From: Anabaena sp. 4-3
GTDB lineage: Bacteria > Cyanobacteriota > Cyanobacteriia > Cyanobacteriales > Nostocaceae
Length of the DNA: 64,000 nt
Assembly (NCBI RefSeq): GCF_001597745.1
Contig: NZ_LUHJ01000017.1
Coordinates: 80,780 to 144,779 of the forward strand
Direction of reading: 5' to 3'
A model generated the notes under the pieces. It was given only the letters and a program-made list of their open reading frames with translations. It searched no databases and had not been told where the DNA came from. A program made the translations under genes and the position numbers. Below are positions 44,955 through 54,800 of this stretch, in pieces. The number at the start of each line of letters is the position of its first letter. Position 1 is the stretch's first letter.

Positions 44955-45266
44955 ATGGAACAAGTATTGACGCTAGTTTGCAAACTCAACCCCTCTCAAA
45001 AACAAGCAGAAGAAATCGAACTGGTATTGAAAGCTTTTGAGTCGGCGTGTAATTACGCTAACCAAAAAGTTAAGCCTCAGATAACCAGTAAGACTACTAT
45101 TCAAAACATGGTCTATAACGAGATTCGTGCTTTGTTTGGGTTGAGTGCAAATTTAGCTGTGCGTGCTTGCGCTAGGGTTGGGGCTAATCGCAAAGCTGCC
45201 AAACAAAAAGACAAGCCGGTTAAAGCATTCAAGCCAACATCGGCTGATTATGATGCCAGGATTTTC
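44955..45266 (+). CDS. tnpB: RNA-guided nuclease TnpB, 5' exon
   Basis: First 104 codons of TnpB, from MEQVLTLVCKLNPSQKQ to DARIF. The part covers the N-terminal helical/wedge region typical of IS1341-type TnpB (NYANQKV, GLSANLAVRACARVGANRK). The frame then enters the group II intron and stops 5 codons later at 45284 if not spliced. The codon boundary at 45266 coincides exactly with the intron start GTGCG. Spliced to 47678-48565 it gives a 399-residue protein. TnpB is a compact endonuclease guided by an RNA from the element's right end. Confidence 0.87.
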
Positions 45267-45864
45267 GTGCGATTCGTTGGGTAGAAACTAACCCTGAAAT
45301 GGGTGGAGGATTACCCGTAAGGAAACTGAACCTTGACAACTGAGAGTTTCATGTAGGTGAAAGACCTACCGCGCAGGTGCAGCGTTGACGGCACACAGAG
45401 CATGGTTATAAACCATGTCCCCCAGGGTAGCGACTAGCCATCAATCCCTGAAGCGGGGGTGAAAGGCGGCTCTACTTCAAGCCCATGTAAGTACCCGTCG
45501 AGCGAAGCGTCCATGAGTAAGGTAACTGAATCTACGTTAGAACCATCGTTATGGTAAACCAGCGAAATCAGGCTGACACGCTGGAGACAAAAGTCAGAGG
45601 ATAAAGGGGTTGGCAACTGAAAATTTGACCAATCTGCACTCCCAACAAACCCGGTGGAAAGTGGAACTCTAAAGACACATAGTATGAACTCTCAGAACGA
45701 AGTAACCATTCGTATGCTCTCAGTCAGGTCGATGATTGAGTAGGTGCTAACCGGATGCTGCGAATTGGAAAGATTGAGTCAGAAGCGAACGCCCTGAGTA
45801 ATGCCAGGGATATGCAGACGGACTCACAATAGTGCAGATTGTAGAGGTACAAGTAGTAGTAAAT

Positions 45865-47583
45865 ATGTCTAAAACGAGTTTAAAGACTACGGTGGAATGG
45901 AAAGACATACCCTGGAAGAAAATTGAAAGGGTGGTTTTCAAGCTACAAAAGCGCATCTACAGAGCTTCAAATCGTGGTGATGTAAAAGCAGTTCGTAGAC
46001 TCCAGAAGATGTTGATGAAGTCCTGGTATGCAAAGTTGATTGCGGTTCGCAGGGTGACTCAGGATAATACAGGCAAGAAAACGGCAGGAGTGGACGGGGT
46101 AAAGTCTCTATCCCCAGCAGCACGTTTGCGTCTTGTAAAAGAATTAAAACTGAGTTCTAAGGTCAACCCAACTAGGCGAGTATGGATTCCCAAGCCCGGT
46201 ACGGATGAGAAAAGACCTTTAGGTATACCCACAATGAAAGACCGCGCACTGCAAGCACTTGTCAAACTGGCGTTAGAACCAGAATGGGAAGCGCGATTCG
46301 AGCCTAATAGTTTTGGGTTTCGACCAGGACGCTCATGTCATGATGCGGTTGAAGCAATCTTTAACGCCATCCGGTATAAAGCCAAATATGTGTTAGATGC
46401 CGACATTGCTAAATGCTTTGACCGTATCAACCACAAAGCACTGCTGAGAAAATTAAATACATTCCCTACCCTTCGCCATCAAATAAAGGCTTGGTTGAAA
46501 GCGGGAGTGATGGATGGTAAGCAGTTGTTTCCAACACTTGAGGGTACTCCGCAGGGTGGGGTCATATCTCCACTATTGGCAAATATAGCCCTCCACGGGA
46601 TGGAAGAACGGATTAAACAATTTGCGGAAACCTTACCAGGTAGCAAGAGGGATAACCGAAACTCCCTAAATCTAATCCGATACGCCGATGACTTTGTGAT
46701 TCTTCACGAAGATATAACCGTTGTCCAAAAGTGCAGAGAAATAATCTCTGAATGGTTAAATGATATGGGATTGGTACTAAAGCCAAGCAAAACAAAACTG
46801 GTTCATACACTTAAACAATACCAACAAGAAAAACCAGGGTTCAATTTCCTGGGGTTCACCATCAAACAATATCCCGTAGGAAAATATCAGACGGGAAAAT
46901 CAACTAACGGTGAAAAACTTGGCTTTAAAACTATCATCACCCCAAGTAAAGAGAAGCTTAAGATACATTACGACCGAATCGCGGAAGTCATTACGGCTCA
47001 TAAAGCTGTGTCGCAAGCGACACTGATTAAGCATATAAACCCCATTATCAGGGGATGGGCTAACTATTACGCGACTGTAGTAAGTAAGGTAGCTTACACA
47101 GATTTAGATAACCTTGTGTATCAAAAGCTGGTTGCTTGGGCAAAACGCCGCCACGCGCGAAAATCGTGGGAATGGATTAAAAACAATTATTGGCACACTA
47201 TAGGCGGCGATAATTGGGTATTCGCAACCAGGAAAGAAGGTAAAAATCCTCTTCGGTTACTTGACCATGCCGACTTTCCCATAGTTCGTCATGTAAAAGT
47301 TAAAGGCGAATCGTCTCCATACGACGGCAACCTGATTTACTGGAGTACAAGATTGGGAAAAAGTCCTGAAATGCCAATGAGGGTGACTACACTACTTAAA
47401 CGGCAAAAGGGTAAATGCGCTTACTGCGGATTGTATATTCGTGAAAACGATGTGTTGGAAGTTGACCATATCATCCCTAAATCGCAAGGTGGAAAGGATG
47501 ATTATAAAAATCTTCAACTTCTACACAGACATTGCCATGATACTAAGACAGCTAGAGATAGCAGTACCTTGAAGTATGTGTGA
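45865..47583 (+). CDS. ltrA: Group II intron-encoded reverse transcriptase/maturase with HNH domain
   Basis: A 572-residue protein that helps its intron fold and splice and copies it into new DNA sites. Domains in order: RT0-RT7 (about 10-350) with PQGGVISPLLANI (about 229-241) and the catalytic YADD (about 273-276); the maturase domain X (GIIM), with INPIIRGWANYY near 400; and an HNH endonuclease (about 515-565) with CAYCG, the DHIIPKSQGG motif and a final HCH. All key residues are present, so the protein is likely active. I chose the ATG at 45865 (MSKTSLKTT); the frame opens 11 codons earlier. It ends just before intron domain V. Confidence 0.94.
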   Translation: MSKTSLKTTVEWKDIPWKKIERVVFKLQKRIYRASNRGDVKAVRRLQKMLMKSWYAKLIAVRRVTQDNTGKKTAGVDGVKSLSPAARLRLVKELKLSSKVNPTRRVWIPKPGTDEKRPLGIPTMKDRALQALVKLALEPEWEARFEPNSFGFRPGRSCHDAVEAIFNAIRYKAKYVLDADIAKCFDRINHKALLRKLNTFPTLRHQIKAWLKAGVMDGKQLFPTLEGTPQGGVISPLLANIALHGMEERIKQFAETLPGSKRDNRNSLNLIRYADDFVILHEDITVVQKCREIISEWLNDMGLVLKPSKTKLVHTLKQYQQEKPGFNFLGFTIKQYPVGKYQTGKSTNGEKLGFKTIITPSKEKLKIHYDRIAEVITAHKAVSQATLIKHINPIIRGWANYYATVVSKVAYTDLDNLVYQKLVAWAKRRHARKSWEWIKNNYWHTIGGDNWVFATRKEGKNPLRLLDHADFPIVRHVKVKGESSPYDGNLIYWSTRLGKSPEMPMRVTTLLKRQKGKCAYCGLYIRENDVLEVDHIIPKSQGGKDDYKNLQLLHRHCHDTKTARDSSTLKYV

Positions 47584-47602
47584 CAAACACTACATTATTG
47601 AG

Positions 47603-47636
47603 GAGCCGGATGAGGTGAAAGTCTCACGTCCGGTTT
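47603..47636 (+). ncRNA. Group II intron domain V (catalytic hairpin)
   Basis: A 34-nt hairpin starting GAGCCGGATG and ending CGTCCGGTTTT, with the GAAA loop and the two-base bulge region of domain V, the ribozyme catalytic core. It lies 19 nt after the maturase stop codon. Confidence 0.9.
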
Positions 47637-47677
47637 TGAAGACCAACGGGATTGGTGACAATCTCGTTGAGTTTAAT

Positions 47678-48565
47678 TCATTTAGAGAGAAAGACTGGAC
47701 TGTTAGCCTCACTTTGATGAATGGCAGAGAACATATCAAAATTGATGCTGGTAATTATCAAAGAGGTAAATTAAAAGGTAGAAAACCTACATCAGCGCAG
47801 CTATGTAAACATCGTGATGGCAACTACTACATCCACATTCAAATTAAAGATGAAGCACCAGAACCAATCAAATCAACTAATGTAATTGGTGTTGATTTTG
47901 GAAGGCGAGACATTGCTGTAACTAGCAATGGCGATAAATGGGATGGAAAGCAAATCAACGATGCTAGAGACAAGTTTTCTAGAGTGAGAGGTTCTCTCCA
48001 GAAAAAAGCTACGAAAGGCACAAAGTCAACTAGACGTAGAGCTAGAAATATCTTGAAACGGCTGTCGGGCAAGGAGAGAAGATTTCAACAATGGTTAAAC
48101 CACAACATTAGCAAGTCCATTATTCAGGACGCATTAAAAAATCATGCAGCATTGGCAATTGAAGACTTAACGGGTATTCGTGAAAGAACTAACCAGAAGC
48201 CAAGAAGTAAAACAGAACGTAGACGTTCAAACTCTTGGTCTTTCTATCAATTAAGGTCTTTTTTGGAATACAAAGCCATCCGATTTGGAGTAGAAATAAT
48301 TGCTGTTCCTCCCGCTTGGACAAGTCAAACTTGCCATCAATGCCTACATATTGGATTGCGTTCTGACAAGAGTTTCAAATGTACTAATGAAGCTTGTTCT
48401 TGGAGTGGGGATGCCGATGATAACGGTAGCAAAAATATATCTGCTATTGGGGCTGTTTTTGTAAACCAGCCCAGAGGCTCGAACTGTTTGTGTTGCCATC
48501 TCAGCACAGACAGTTCAGGGCTACTAAAAGCCCACACTGACCCTGAGCGGGTACAGTGTGGGTAG
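47678..48565 (+). CDS. tnpB: RNA-guided nuclease TnpB, 3' exon
   Basis: The last 295 codons of TnpB, beginning SFREKDWTVSL at the exact intron border. In the spliced numbering the RuvC-like active-site acids are Asp177 (GVDFG), Glu266 (AIEDLTG) and Asp351 (GDADDNG), and the zinc-ribbon cysteines are 323, 326, 339 and 344 (CHQC, CTNEAC); all are intact. The C-terminus, ending ERVQCG and TAG, overlaps the right-end hairpin of the IS, where the guide RNA (reRNA/omega RNA) is normally made. A frame opening at 47576 inside the intron is not the true start. Confidence 0.9.
   Translation, partial: SFREKDWTVSLTLMNGREHIKIDAGNYQRGKLKGRKPTSAQLCKHRDGNYYIHIQIKDEAPEPIKSTNVIGVDFGRRDIAVTSNGDKWDGKQINDARDKFSRVRGSLQKKATKGTKSTRRRARNILKRLSGKERRFQQWLNHNISKSIIQDALKNHAALAIEDLTGIRERTNQKPRSKTERRRSNSWSFYQLRSFLEYKAIRFGVEIIAVPPAWTSQTCHQCLHIGLRSDKSFKCTNEACSWSGDADDNGSKNISAIGAVFVNQPRGSNCLCCHLSTDSSGLLKAHTDPERVQCG
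48530..48561 (+). repeat. Right-end hairpin of the IS element
   Basis: CCCACACTG (48530-48538) is complementary to CAGTGTGGG (48553-48561) around a GC-rich loop ACCCTGAGCGGGTA, which can itself pair (CCCTGAGCGGG). It lies inside the last tnpB codons, where IS200/IS605 right ends and guide RNAs form their terminal hairpin. Confidence 0.75.
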
Positions 48566-48937
48566 TTTACTCATGAATAAGTTCTCACCGACTGCGGTGT
48601 AAAGAATACCGTCTTTTAGCACTCTTTCCTGTGGTGTACTACCGTCTGCACCAGTATGGCTAAAGAAGTTTTTTTGTGCCATTTGGCGACTATATTTACG
48701 GGCTACTTGCGCTAAATTTTGATGATCTTTTAATGGTTGAAGACCATTTTTTTGTCGTACTTGGTTAATTTCTTGGCGAATCTCTGCCTCTATTTGGGCG
48801 GTTGTGGCAGATTTAGGAGATAGTGACGGTTGTGGTGGTTGCCTAGATGGTAATTGTTTGGTGACTTGTTCACACCCAGTAGATAATAGGGCGATCGCTA
48901 CCCATACTAAACATAGTTTTTGAGTTAAGTAATTCAT
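48566..48937 (-). pseudogene. CAP-domain lipoprotein, 5' part (split by IS)
   Basis: The first 124 codons of a CAP/SCP (PR-1-like) protein, MNYLTQKLCLVWVAIALLSTGC, a signal peptide with lipobox LSTGC. Then come a basic linker (about 25-45) and the CAP core with NQVRQKNGLQPL, HTGADGSTPQERV (about 92-104) and GENLFMSK. The frame continues 13 codons into the IS and stops. With the fragment at 44584-44748 it gives a 178-residue protein. CAP proteins of bacteria are exported; many have unknown substrates. The split gene is almost surely inactive. Confidence 0.88.
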
Positions 48938-49313
48938 CTCAAAATATAAATAAACTATTAGTTATTTTTTAGTTATTATGATTACAGTTTTATATAATAA
49001 CTGGTGCATTAACGCAGTGTAACACAACCTACCAGTTTCATATTTATTTTATGATATTCCTGTTAAAAATGTAAATAAATCCTTGCCAAAATTTATCTAA
49101 AATTACTATATTAATCACCTTTTTTTGTACTGACTTGCATAATACTAAAAGATGCAAGTCGATATATTTGAAAATCTCTGACGCTACAAAACAATCAGAG
49201 ATGAAATCTACAAAAAGCTGTATAACTAGCTGCAAATTCTAAGGGTTATCGCTGCGTAATTCTGAGGTTGATCATGAATTTCCAGTCATTTCGTCATTTT
49301 CCCGTAGGCATTT
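48938..49313. other. AT-rich divergent intergenic region
   Basis: A 376-nt gap between the CAP 5' fragment (minus) and the pathogen-related-like gene (plus). It is AT-rich with repeated TTTATATAAT-type words. Promoters for both must be here; nothing definite is seen. Confidence 0.4.
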
Positions 49314-50096
49314 ATGATTTTCATTGACATCAGTAAGCTTAATCTTTGGGTACAAGATAGAGAGACATTTCTGCAATACAGCAATAATATCGATTGGCGT
49401 TATGGACAAAAGCCAGACATTACCAAATCTCATCAAAGTTTAACCCCAGAAAGAACCAAGAATCATCCTGAAAATTCCTTGGAAAGATTGGTACAAAATT
49501 TATTGCTGAATTTTGAAATTGAGGCGAATTTTAAAACCAATCCGGCGCAGTGGCTTTCTGTTGTGCAAGATAAGTTTCGCATGAGTACCAATGCTGGTTA
49601 TGGCTACACCATCACAGATTTAATTAATTCTGGTACTTATAAACTATTTATCGGCAACACAAAACATTATACAGCTACTGAGGAGAAGTTTGTCATCTCA
49701 AATCCTCTCTTAAATCTGGCATTTCCTGATGGTTTTTTATGGGAAGTTGTGGAAGTTTATTCTAGTTTGCCAACTATTGTTGTGAAATGGCGACAGTGGG
49801 GAAGATTTAACGGTGCATATAAAGACTATGCACCAACAGGTGAAACTATTGAAATCATCGGTACAAGTGTGATTCATGTCAACGAGAACTTCAAAATTCT
49901 GGCGTTGGAACATTATTACGACAATAACCAGTTGCTAGAACAGCTTAAATCTGGTGGTAAATTACCAAAAGTTGAGCAACCACAGCAGCAAGTAGAAGGT
50001 AGAAACACTACTCTTTCTATATTGCGAATTTTATGGGGTTGGATGAAGAAACTTTGGTCATGGGGAAAACTAATCAAAAACTTTAGATTTCGCTGA
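49314..50096 (+). CDS. Plant-type pathogen-related protein (SnoaL/NTF2-like fold)
   Basis: A 260-residue soluble protein resembling the plant 'pathogen-related protein' family. The N-terminal part carries WRYGQKPD and SLERLVQNLLLNFEIEANFK (about 56-75); the middle has FPDGFLWEVVEVYSSLPTIVVKW (about 139-161), and then RQWGRFNGAYKDYAPTGETI, the conserved WGxFxGxxKxxAPTGE stretch of an NTF2-like cone fold. The C-terminus (about 228-260) is Trp/Lys-rich and may contact membrane. Its ligand is unknown in any organism I know of. It converges with the antiporter gene. Confidence 0.75.
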   Translation: MIFIDISKLNLWVQDRETFLQYSNNIDWRYGQKPDITKSHQSLTPERTKNHPENSLERLVQNLLLNFEIEANFKTNPAQWLSVVQDKFRMSTNAGYGYTITDLINSGTYKLFIGNTKHYTATEEKFVISNPLLNLAFPDGFLWEVVEVYSSLPTIVVKWRQWGRFNGAYKDYAPTGETIEIIGTSVIHVNENFKILALEHYYDNNQLLEQLKSGGKLPKVEQPQQQVEGRNTTLSILRILWGWMKKLWSWGKLIKNFRFR

Positions 50097-50174
50097 AAGT
50101 GGTTCATCTTGATGATGGTGACTGGGTACTGGGTGAAAGTTATTTTACCCTGCACCCTTGTCTCTTCCTAACCT

Positions 50175-51743
50175 CTAGGTTAAATGTTTCTCTTGTTGCA
50201 AAACATTTTCTAGCATAGGTGCTAATTCTTTATTTAATCGGCCTGATTTGACAAATTCTGCATAGGTATCGGCTTCAATTGCTAGTAGTTTCTCTCGAAA
50301 CTTTTCACTGGTAAAATTTTGGAGATTGGGATGCTCATTTTGTAATTTGTCAATTTCTAGGAGCAAATCTTCAATTTCACCTTTGATCAGTTGCCCTTGG
50401 TAACGAACAAACTCTGGATTAACGCCGGGATGTGCTTCTGTTTGGAGATATTGCAAAACTCTTTCTAAGGCCAGATGACGAGCCACCATTTCTAAATATT
50501 CTTCTTTTAGGGGTGCATCACCTAGTAAATTGAGCTTTTTGACTAGCGGTTTAATAGTTAATCCTTGAACGAGGAGAGTAAATAGAACTACTCCAAAGAC
50601 GATAGCAATGATTTTTTCTCGTTGTGGTAAAACTGTTGGTACACTCAAGGCTAAAGCTATAGAGACAGAACCGCGTAACCCACCCCACCACAGGATAGTT
50701 TGTTCGGGTAGAGAAATATCTGATTTGGTGATGGTGGTACTAAAGTAGCTGAGAATCCAAAGGGCGATCGCGCGCATTAAAATCATTGCTGCTACTGTCA
50801 ACCAAATCGTGTCTAGATTTTCTCCTAAACTAGCGAAGCGTATTTGATCGCCGATTAGCAAAAATACAATGGAATTCACAAAAAACGCTAAAAACTCCCA
50901 AAATTCGGAGACAATAATCCGGGTGCGGGGATTCATCCCAATGCGAGAACCAAAGTTACCTAAAATTAAACCTGTGGTGACAACTCCAATCACCCCAGAA
51001 CCACCCAAGTCTTCGGTAATCAAATAAGTACCATAAGCCGATACTAAGGTCAGAGATTGTTCTACCATTGGTAAATCAAAGCGTTGGGTGAGGTAAGAAA
51101 TACCATAGCCAATCAAGCCTCCCACCGCTAAACCAATACCGACAACTTGAAATAATTCCAGCACGACAGGCTGAAATCCTAATTTAGCATTTCCTAAAGG
51201 CAAGGCTACCAAAAAACCAAAGGCAACTACTGCCATGCCATCATTAAATAAGCTTTCACCTTCCATGAGGGTGACTAGGCGTTTACTTACACCTAATTCC
51301 CGAAATAAAGCGGTGACGGAAACAGGATCAGTTGCAGACAAACTCGCACCGATGAGTAAAGCTGTAGTTATCGATAATCCCGCGAGTTGATGCAATCCAA
51401 TTGCTACCCCAGCGATGGAAATTAAGACTCCTAACACCGCATACAGACAAATGGGGACAAATTCCTGCTTTAAGTCTCCCCATTTGAGATTCCATGCCGC
51501 TTCAAATAATAGGGGGGGTAAAAAAATGAACAGAATTAAGGCTGGGGAAAGTGTGACTAAACGCACATCCACCAACGCCAAACCTAAACCTACTATTACC
51601 AGTAGTAATGTGTAGGGTATCTGACGAAACCAACTAAATATTTGGGGTAGAGTCGCCACCCCTAAAGATACCGACAGAACTAAAAGAAACTGCTTGAGAT
51701 TAGAGGCGATCGCTTCTTCTGCAATTGCTGATTCTATTACCAT
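50175..51743 (-). CDS. Na+/H+ antiporter, CPA1 (NhaP-like) family
   Basis: A 522-residue cation/proton antiporter. About 12 transmembrane helices are seen (about 15-400); the conserved transport aspartates lie in ASLSATDPVSVTALFRELG (near 140) and in EGESLFNDGMAVVAF. The C-terminal 110 residues are cytoplasmic and charged, with coiled-coil character. I chose the ATG at 51743 (MVIESAIAEEAIASN), preceded by AGGAA; the frame opens 21 codons earlier. It follows the Npt-like transporter gene by about 76 nt, so the two may be one unit. Sodium or pH homeostasis is the expected role. Confidence 0.9.
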   Translation of the reverse strand: MVIESAIAEEAIASNLKQFLLVLSVSLGVATLPQIFSWFRQIPYTLLLVIVGLGLALVDVRLVTLSPALILFIFLPPLLFEAAWNLKWGDLKQEFVPICLYAVLGVLISIAGVAIGLHQLAGLSITTALLIGASLSATDPVSVTALFRELGVSKRLVTLMEGESLFNDGMAVVAFGFLVALPLGNAKLGFQPVVLELFQVVGIGLAVGGLIGYGISYLTQRFDLPMVEQSLTLVSAYGTYLITEDLGGSGVIGVVTTGLILGNFGSRIGMNPRTRIIVSEFWEFLAFFVNSIVFLLIGDQIRFASLGENLDTIWLTVAAMILMRAIALWILSYFSTTITKSDISLPEQTILWWGGLRGSVSIALALSVPTVLPQREKIIAIVFGVVLFTLLVQGLTIKPLVKKLNLLGDAPLKEEYLEMVARHLALERVLQYLQTEAHPGVNPEFVRYQGQLIKGEIEDLLLEIDKLQNEHPNLQNFTSEKFREKLLAIEADTYAEFVKSGRLNKELAPMLENVLQQEKHLT

Positions 51744-51819
51744 AAGAAAATTCCTGGTAGAATTCTGCACTATTCTCATCTGAACATTTTCCCAGGAATG
51801 ATGCAAACGGACGTTTTGA

Positions 51820-54800
51820 TTAAGCTTTGATAGTTTGTGAGTCTGGGGAAATTTCTCTGGTGGTGTTTTGGATTAATTCCTGTACTTGTGCTGCTACTAG
51901 AGGATGAGAATCTTTTTGCAGATAGGGTAGAAGTTCTTGAAGCACACGTTGGGAAACCACATTTAAATAAGCGATCGCTGCTTCTCGCACAAAGGCGGTA
52001 GGATGGTGTAAAGCTAACAAAATCTCTTCAATTGTCAGGCGAATCCGGTTAACTTGAGCAAAATGGAAACAGCAAGCCAAGCACCAATCAGAGAGAAAAT
52101 TCCCCAAGGCAAGCATTCGGCGTAGTCTATCACCGATTGCTAACTGTTGATATTCGATCAGTCCAGTTTCAATTAAATAATGTAGCTTTTCTTGGGGCGA
52201 TCGCTGATCTAAAATATTCAACAATAATGATTTTGTGGGTAAATTCACTGTATGCTCTAAAATTTCCAACCCCCGTGCTAAGTTTACCCCAGACTCAGAC
52301 CGTAAATTAAACGCCGCAGCTTGCATTTTTTCTGGTGAATACAATAGTCGCAACAGCAGCAATAATCTTTCTCTCACATCCCATTCTATTTCTTGCAATG
52401 CCCGTTGCAGCAACTCATGAATAATCACAACTCGCTGGTTAGTAAGATGATTATTGTAAGTTAAATGAGGTTGTAAATCTAGATAAGCCGCGTAAATTTC
52501 ACCTAAAAATCGTAGTTCCTGATCAATTAAAATTTCTACTCGACTGTGCTGGAATTTATCTACTAAATTAGTAATTTCTGATTGCTTTTGGATTTTCAAT
52601 AAACTACGAAGAATATGATATCTAGTCGCACCCCAGGAAGATTCTAGATGTAACCATAAACTTTCTACTGCTTCTGAAGTTGAGATTTGCGCTATTGTCC
52701 GCCAAGCATACATCCGTAATACTTCTGGTTTGTAAACGTCGGTAGCCAGTTGTAGCAGCATATCTAAGGCTTCATTTTCCATTTTAATCAAGGCACGCAT
52801 CGCCGTGGCACGGGTGGATTTGTAATATAGTGCTTTCAGCAATGCTGGATAATATTCTTCCATGCGAGTGGCGGCAATCATTTCTAAGACAGCGCAGCGT
52901 ACCCGCAAAGATTCATCTTGCAATAAGTTGGGAATGTGAATCCTTAATGCTTGTAGATAAACAGCTTCTCTTAAAGCTTTGACTCCATTCATCCGTTCTT
53001 GTTCTTGTTTGTGTGTCAGCATCCGTCGCAGGGTTTTGGTTGCTGCTACTTTTTGCATTGGTGTTCCTTGACGTAGTAGCACAGCCGCCGCCGTGGCACG
53101 AATGAGTGAATGGTGTCGTGAGTGTAAATATTCTTCTAGGAGGCTGAGATTAGGATTAGCTTCTGCTAGCCAGACATAACGCAAGGCTAAAGCGAACACT
53201 TCTGGATTGACAACCCCCGGAGGACGTTCTAATAACCACCGCACTTCTGAGACATATTCAGCCTTAGCACCGGCTGCTAGCATCACTTCTAAACTGTGAC
53301 GCTGCAAATCGGGAGCTAACTTATAAAGTAATCCGGCTAAAATTTCGGCTGCACCTTGGGGATCAATTTGGGCTAACAGTTCAATGCAAGAGTGTTTATC
53401 GGTGGTGTTACCTTTTTCTTCTAACGCTTTGACTACGCCTTGTTTAAAGGCACGTAATCCGACTTTGGCAGCACTTAATTCACCACGTTCAGCACTTAAG
53501 ACTAGCAAATCAACATAACGCGATCGCAATCCCCAAACTACTTTTAAACAGGCAGCAGCTACTATAATTGTTTCGGCAATAAATACCCATTTTTGGCTAG
53601 ATAAAGGGAGAAAACGCCCGCAAATTATCAAGGTAATTAAAATTACTAAGCCAGCCAAACCGGTGGCGATCGCTTCGGCTGTACCTCCAGATAATGTCTG
53701 CGTCCGGCTGCGAATACGTTCGGGGATGGGTTGATATAATACCGGGCTACTACTAATGACAAAGGTATAACGTAGCAATTCGTCTACAAATTTCAGCCCC
53801 ACCAGTCCCCAGAAAAAAGTCAGGGATTTGACTCCCATGAAGAAGTGCAACACAGCAATCAAACCTGGGATGACAAAGCCGACAGCTACAGGTAACAGCG
53901 CAGCACTAAAAAACACCCCAAAGCGTTCGATTAATCGGCTAGACAAAAACCATTGGGTGGCTAGTTCACACAGTCCGACAATGCCACCAAATAAACCTAA
54001 AAAGCTGGCGAGTTCTTTGTCACCTAAATTTAGCTTGAGTTCTTGCAGGTACTGAAAATCAATTAACAAGCCAATAACTTGTAACAACCCTACAAAGGCG
54101 AATAAATACCATGTATAGCGTTTAATTGGTGTTTCCAGACGACGATGGCGAGAGGCTTGTTCTTGGGGTAGGATACGTTGTGGTGCATCAGGAAAGGCTT
54201 CTCGATAGTGATGACTCAAGTAGGCGAGAATTGCAGAACCAAAGATAATGACGGCACAGGCAATCATGATCACGCGATTGAGTCGGGCAAATTGTAACAA
54301 CCAAGGTAAACTAAAGCCACTGATGACATCTGCTACCAATAAACCACTACTTACCAGTGGGTAAGTGCGCTTAATCTCGCGGATATTGAATAATTGGTTG
54401 GCAACAATAGAAGTATTCAGGTCATTAACTACATACAGGGAATCTACCCACAACCTGAGTAGAAATACTACGATTACTGAAAATAAAGAAACTTGTATTC
54501 CCCAACGTAACAAGACTAAAAAAATTAACGGCATCACCATACAAGGTGCGATCGCTACTACCACCCAACGCAAGGGAAAAATCTTTTGCAACCAAGAATA
54601 TAAAAACACCAGTGCCATACCCATACCAGCACTAGCTATATACATCCAAGGTAGCGGCCCGGCTCCATATTCATCCAAAAACAGGGCAACTGTACTGTCT
54701 TCCGCCCATCGCAACCCCACAGACACAGTAGTGTAGAAGGCAAACAACATCCCAGTCCGTTCGCCTTCCTCTGGTCTTAAATTCACCCACTTAAGGAGTT

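Larger units (their letters stand above)
45267..47677 (+). mobile_element. Group II intron inserted in tnpB
   Basis: A 2,411-nt self-splicing intron. The 5' end is GTGCG (group II consensus GUGYG) and the 3' end is AT (consensus AY). Between them are about 600 nt of domains I-III, the maturase gene (45865-47583), domain V (47603-47636) and a domain VI stem (ACGGGATTG/CAATCTCGT, 47646-47666). Removing it joins two halves of tnpB in phase 0. The class looks like bacterial IIB with an HNH-type intron-encoded protein, common in cyanobacteria. Confidence 0.93.
44749..48565 (+). mobile_element. IS200/IS605-type (IS1341-like) element with tnpB only, carrying a group II intron
   Basis: Element of 3,817 bp (edges uncertain by 2 nt because of a T-run) inserted in the CAP gene without target duplication, as expected for this family. 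It contains one tnpB gene and no tnpA, so movement would need transposase in trans. The right end carries a hairpin (48530-48561), within the tnpB stop region. An imperfect hairpin at 44771-44804 (ACCC GATA GGGT core) marks the left end. Without the 2,411-bp intron the element would be 1,406 bp, a normal size. Confidence 0.85.

Noticed and set aside
47576-47677. Start of a separate nuclease gene at 47576
   Set aside because: The frame opens inside intron domain V/VI sequence; true coding starts at the 3' splice site 47678.
49044-49235. 63-codon minus-strand frame in an AT-rich gap
   Set aside because: Hydrophobic, low-complexity product from AT-rich DNA without ribosome site or recognised homologue.
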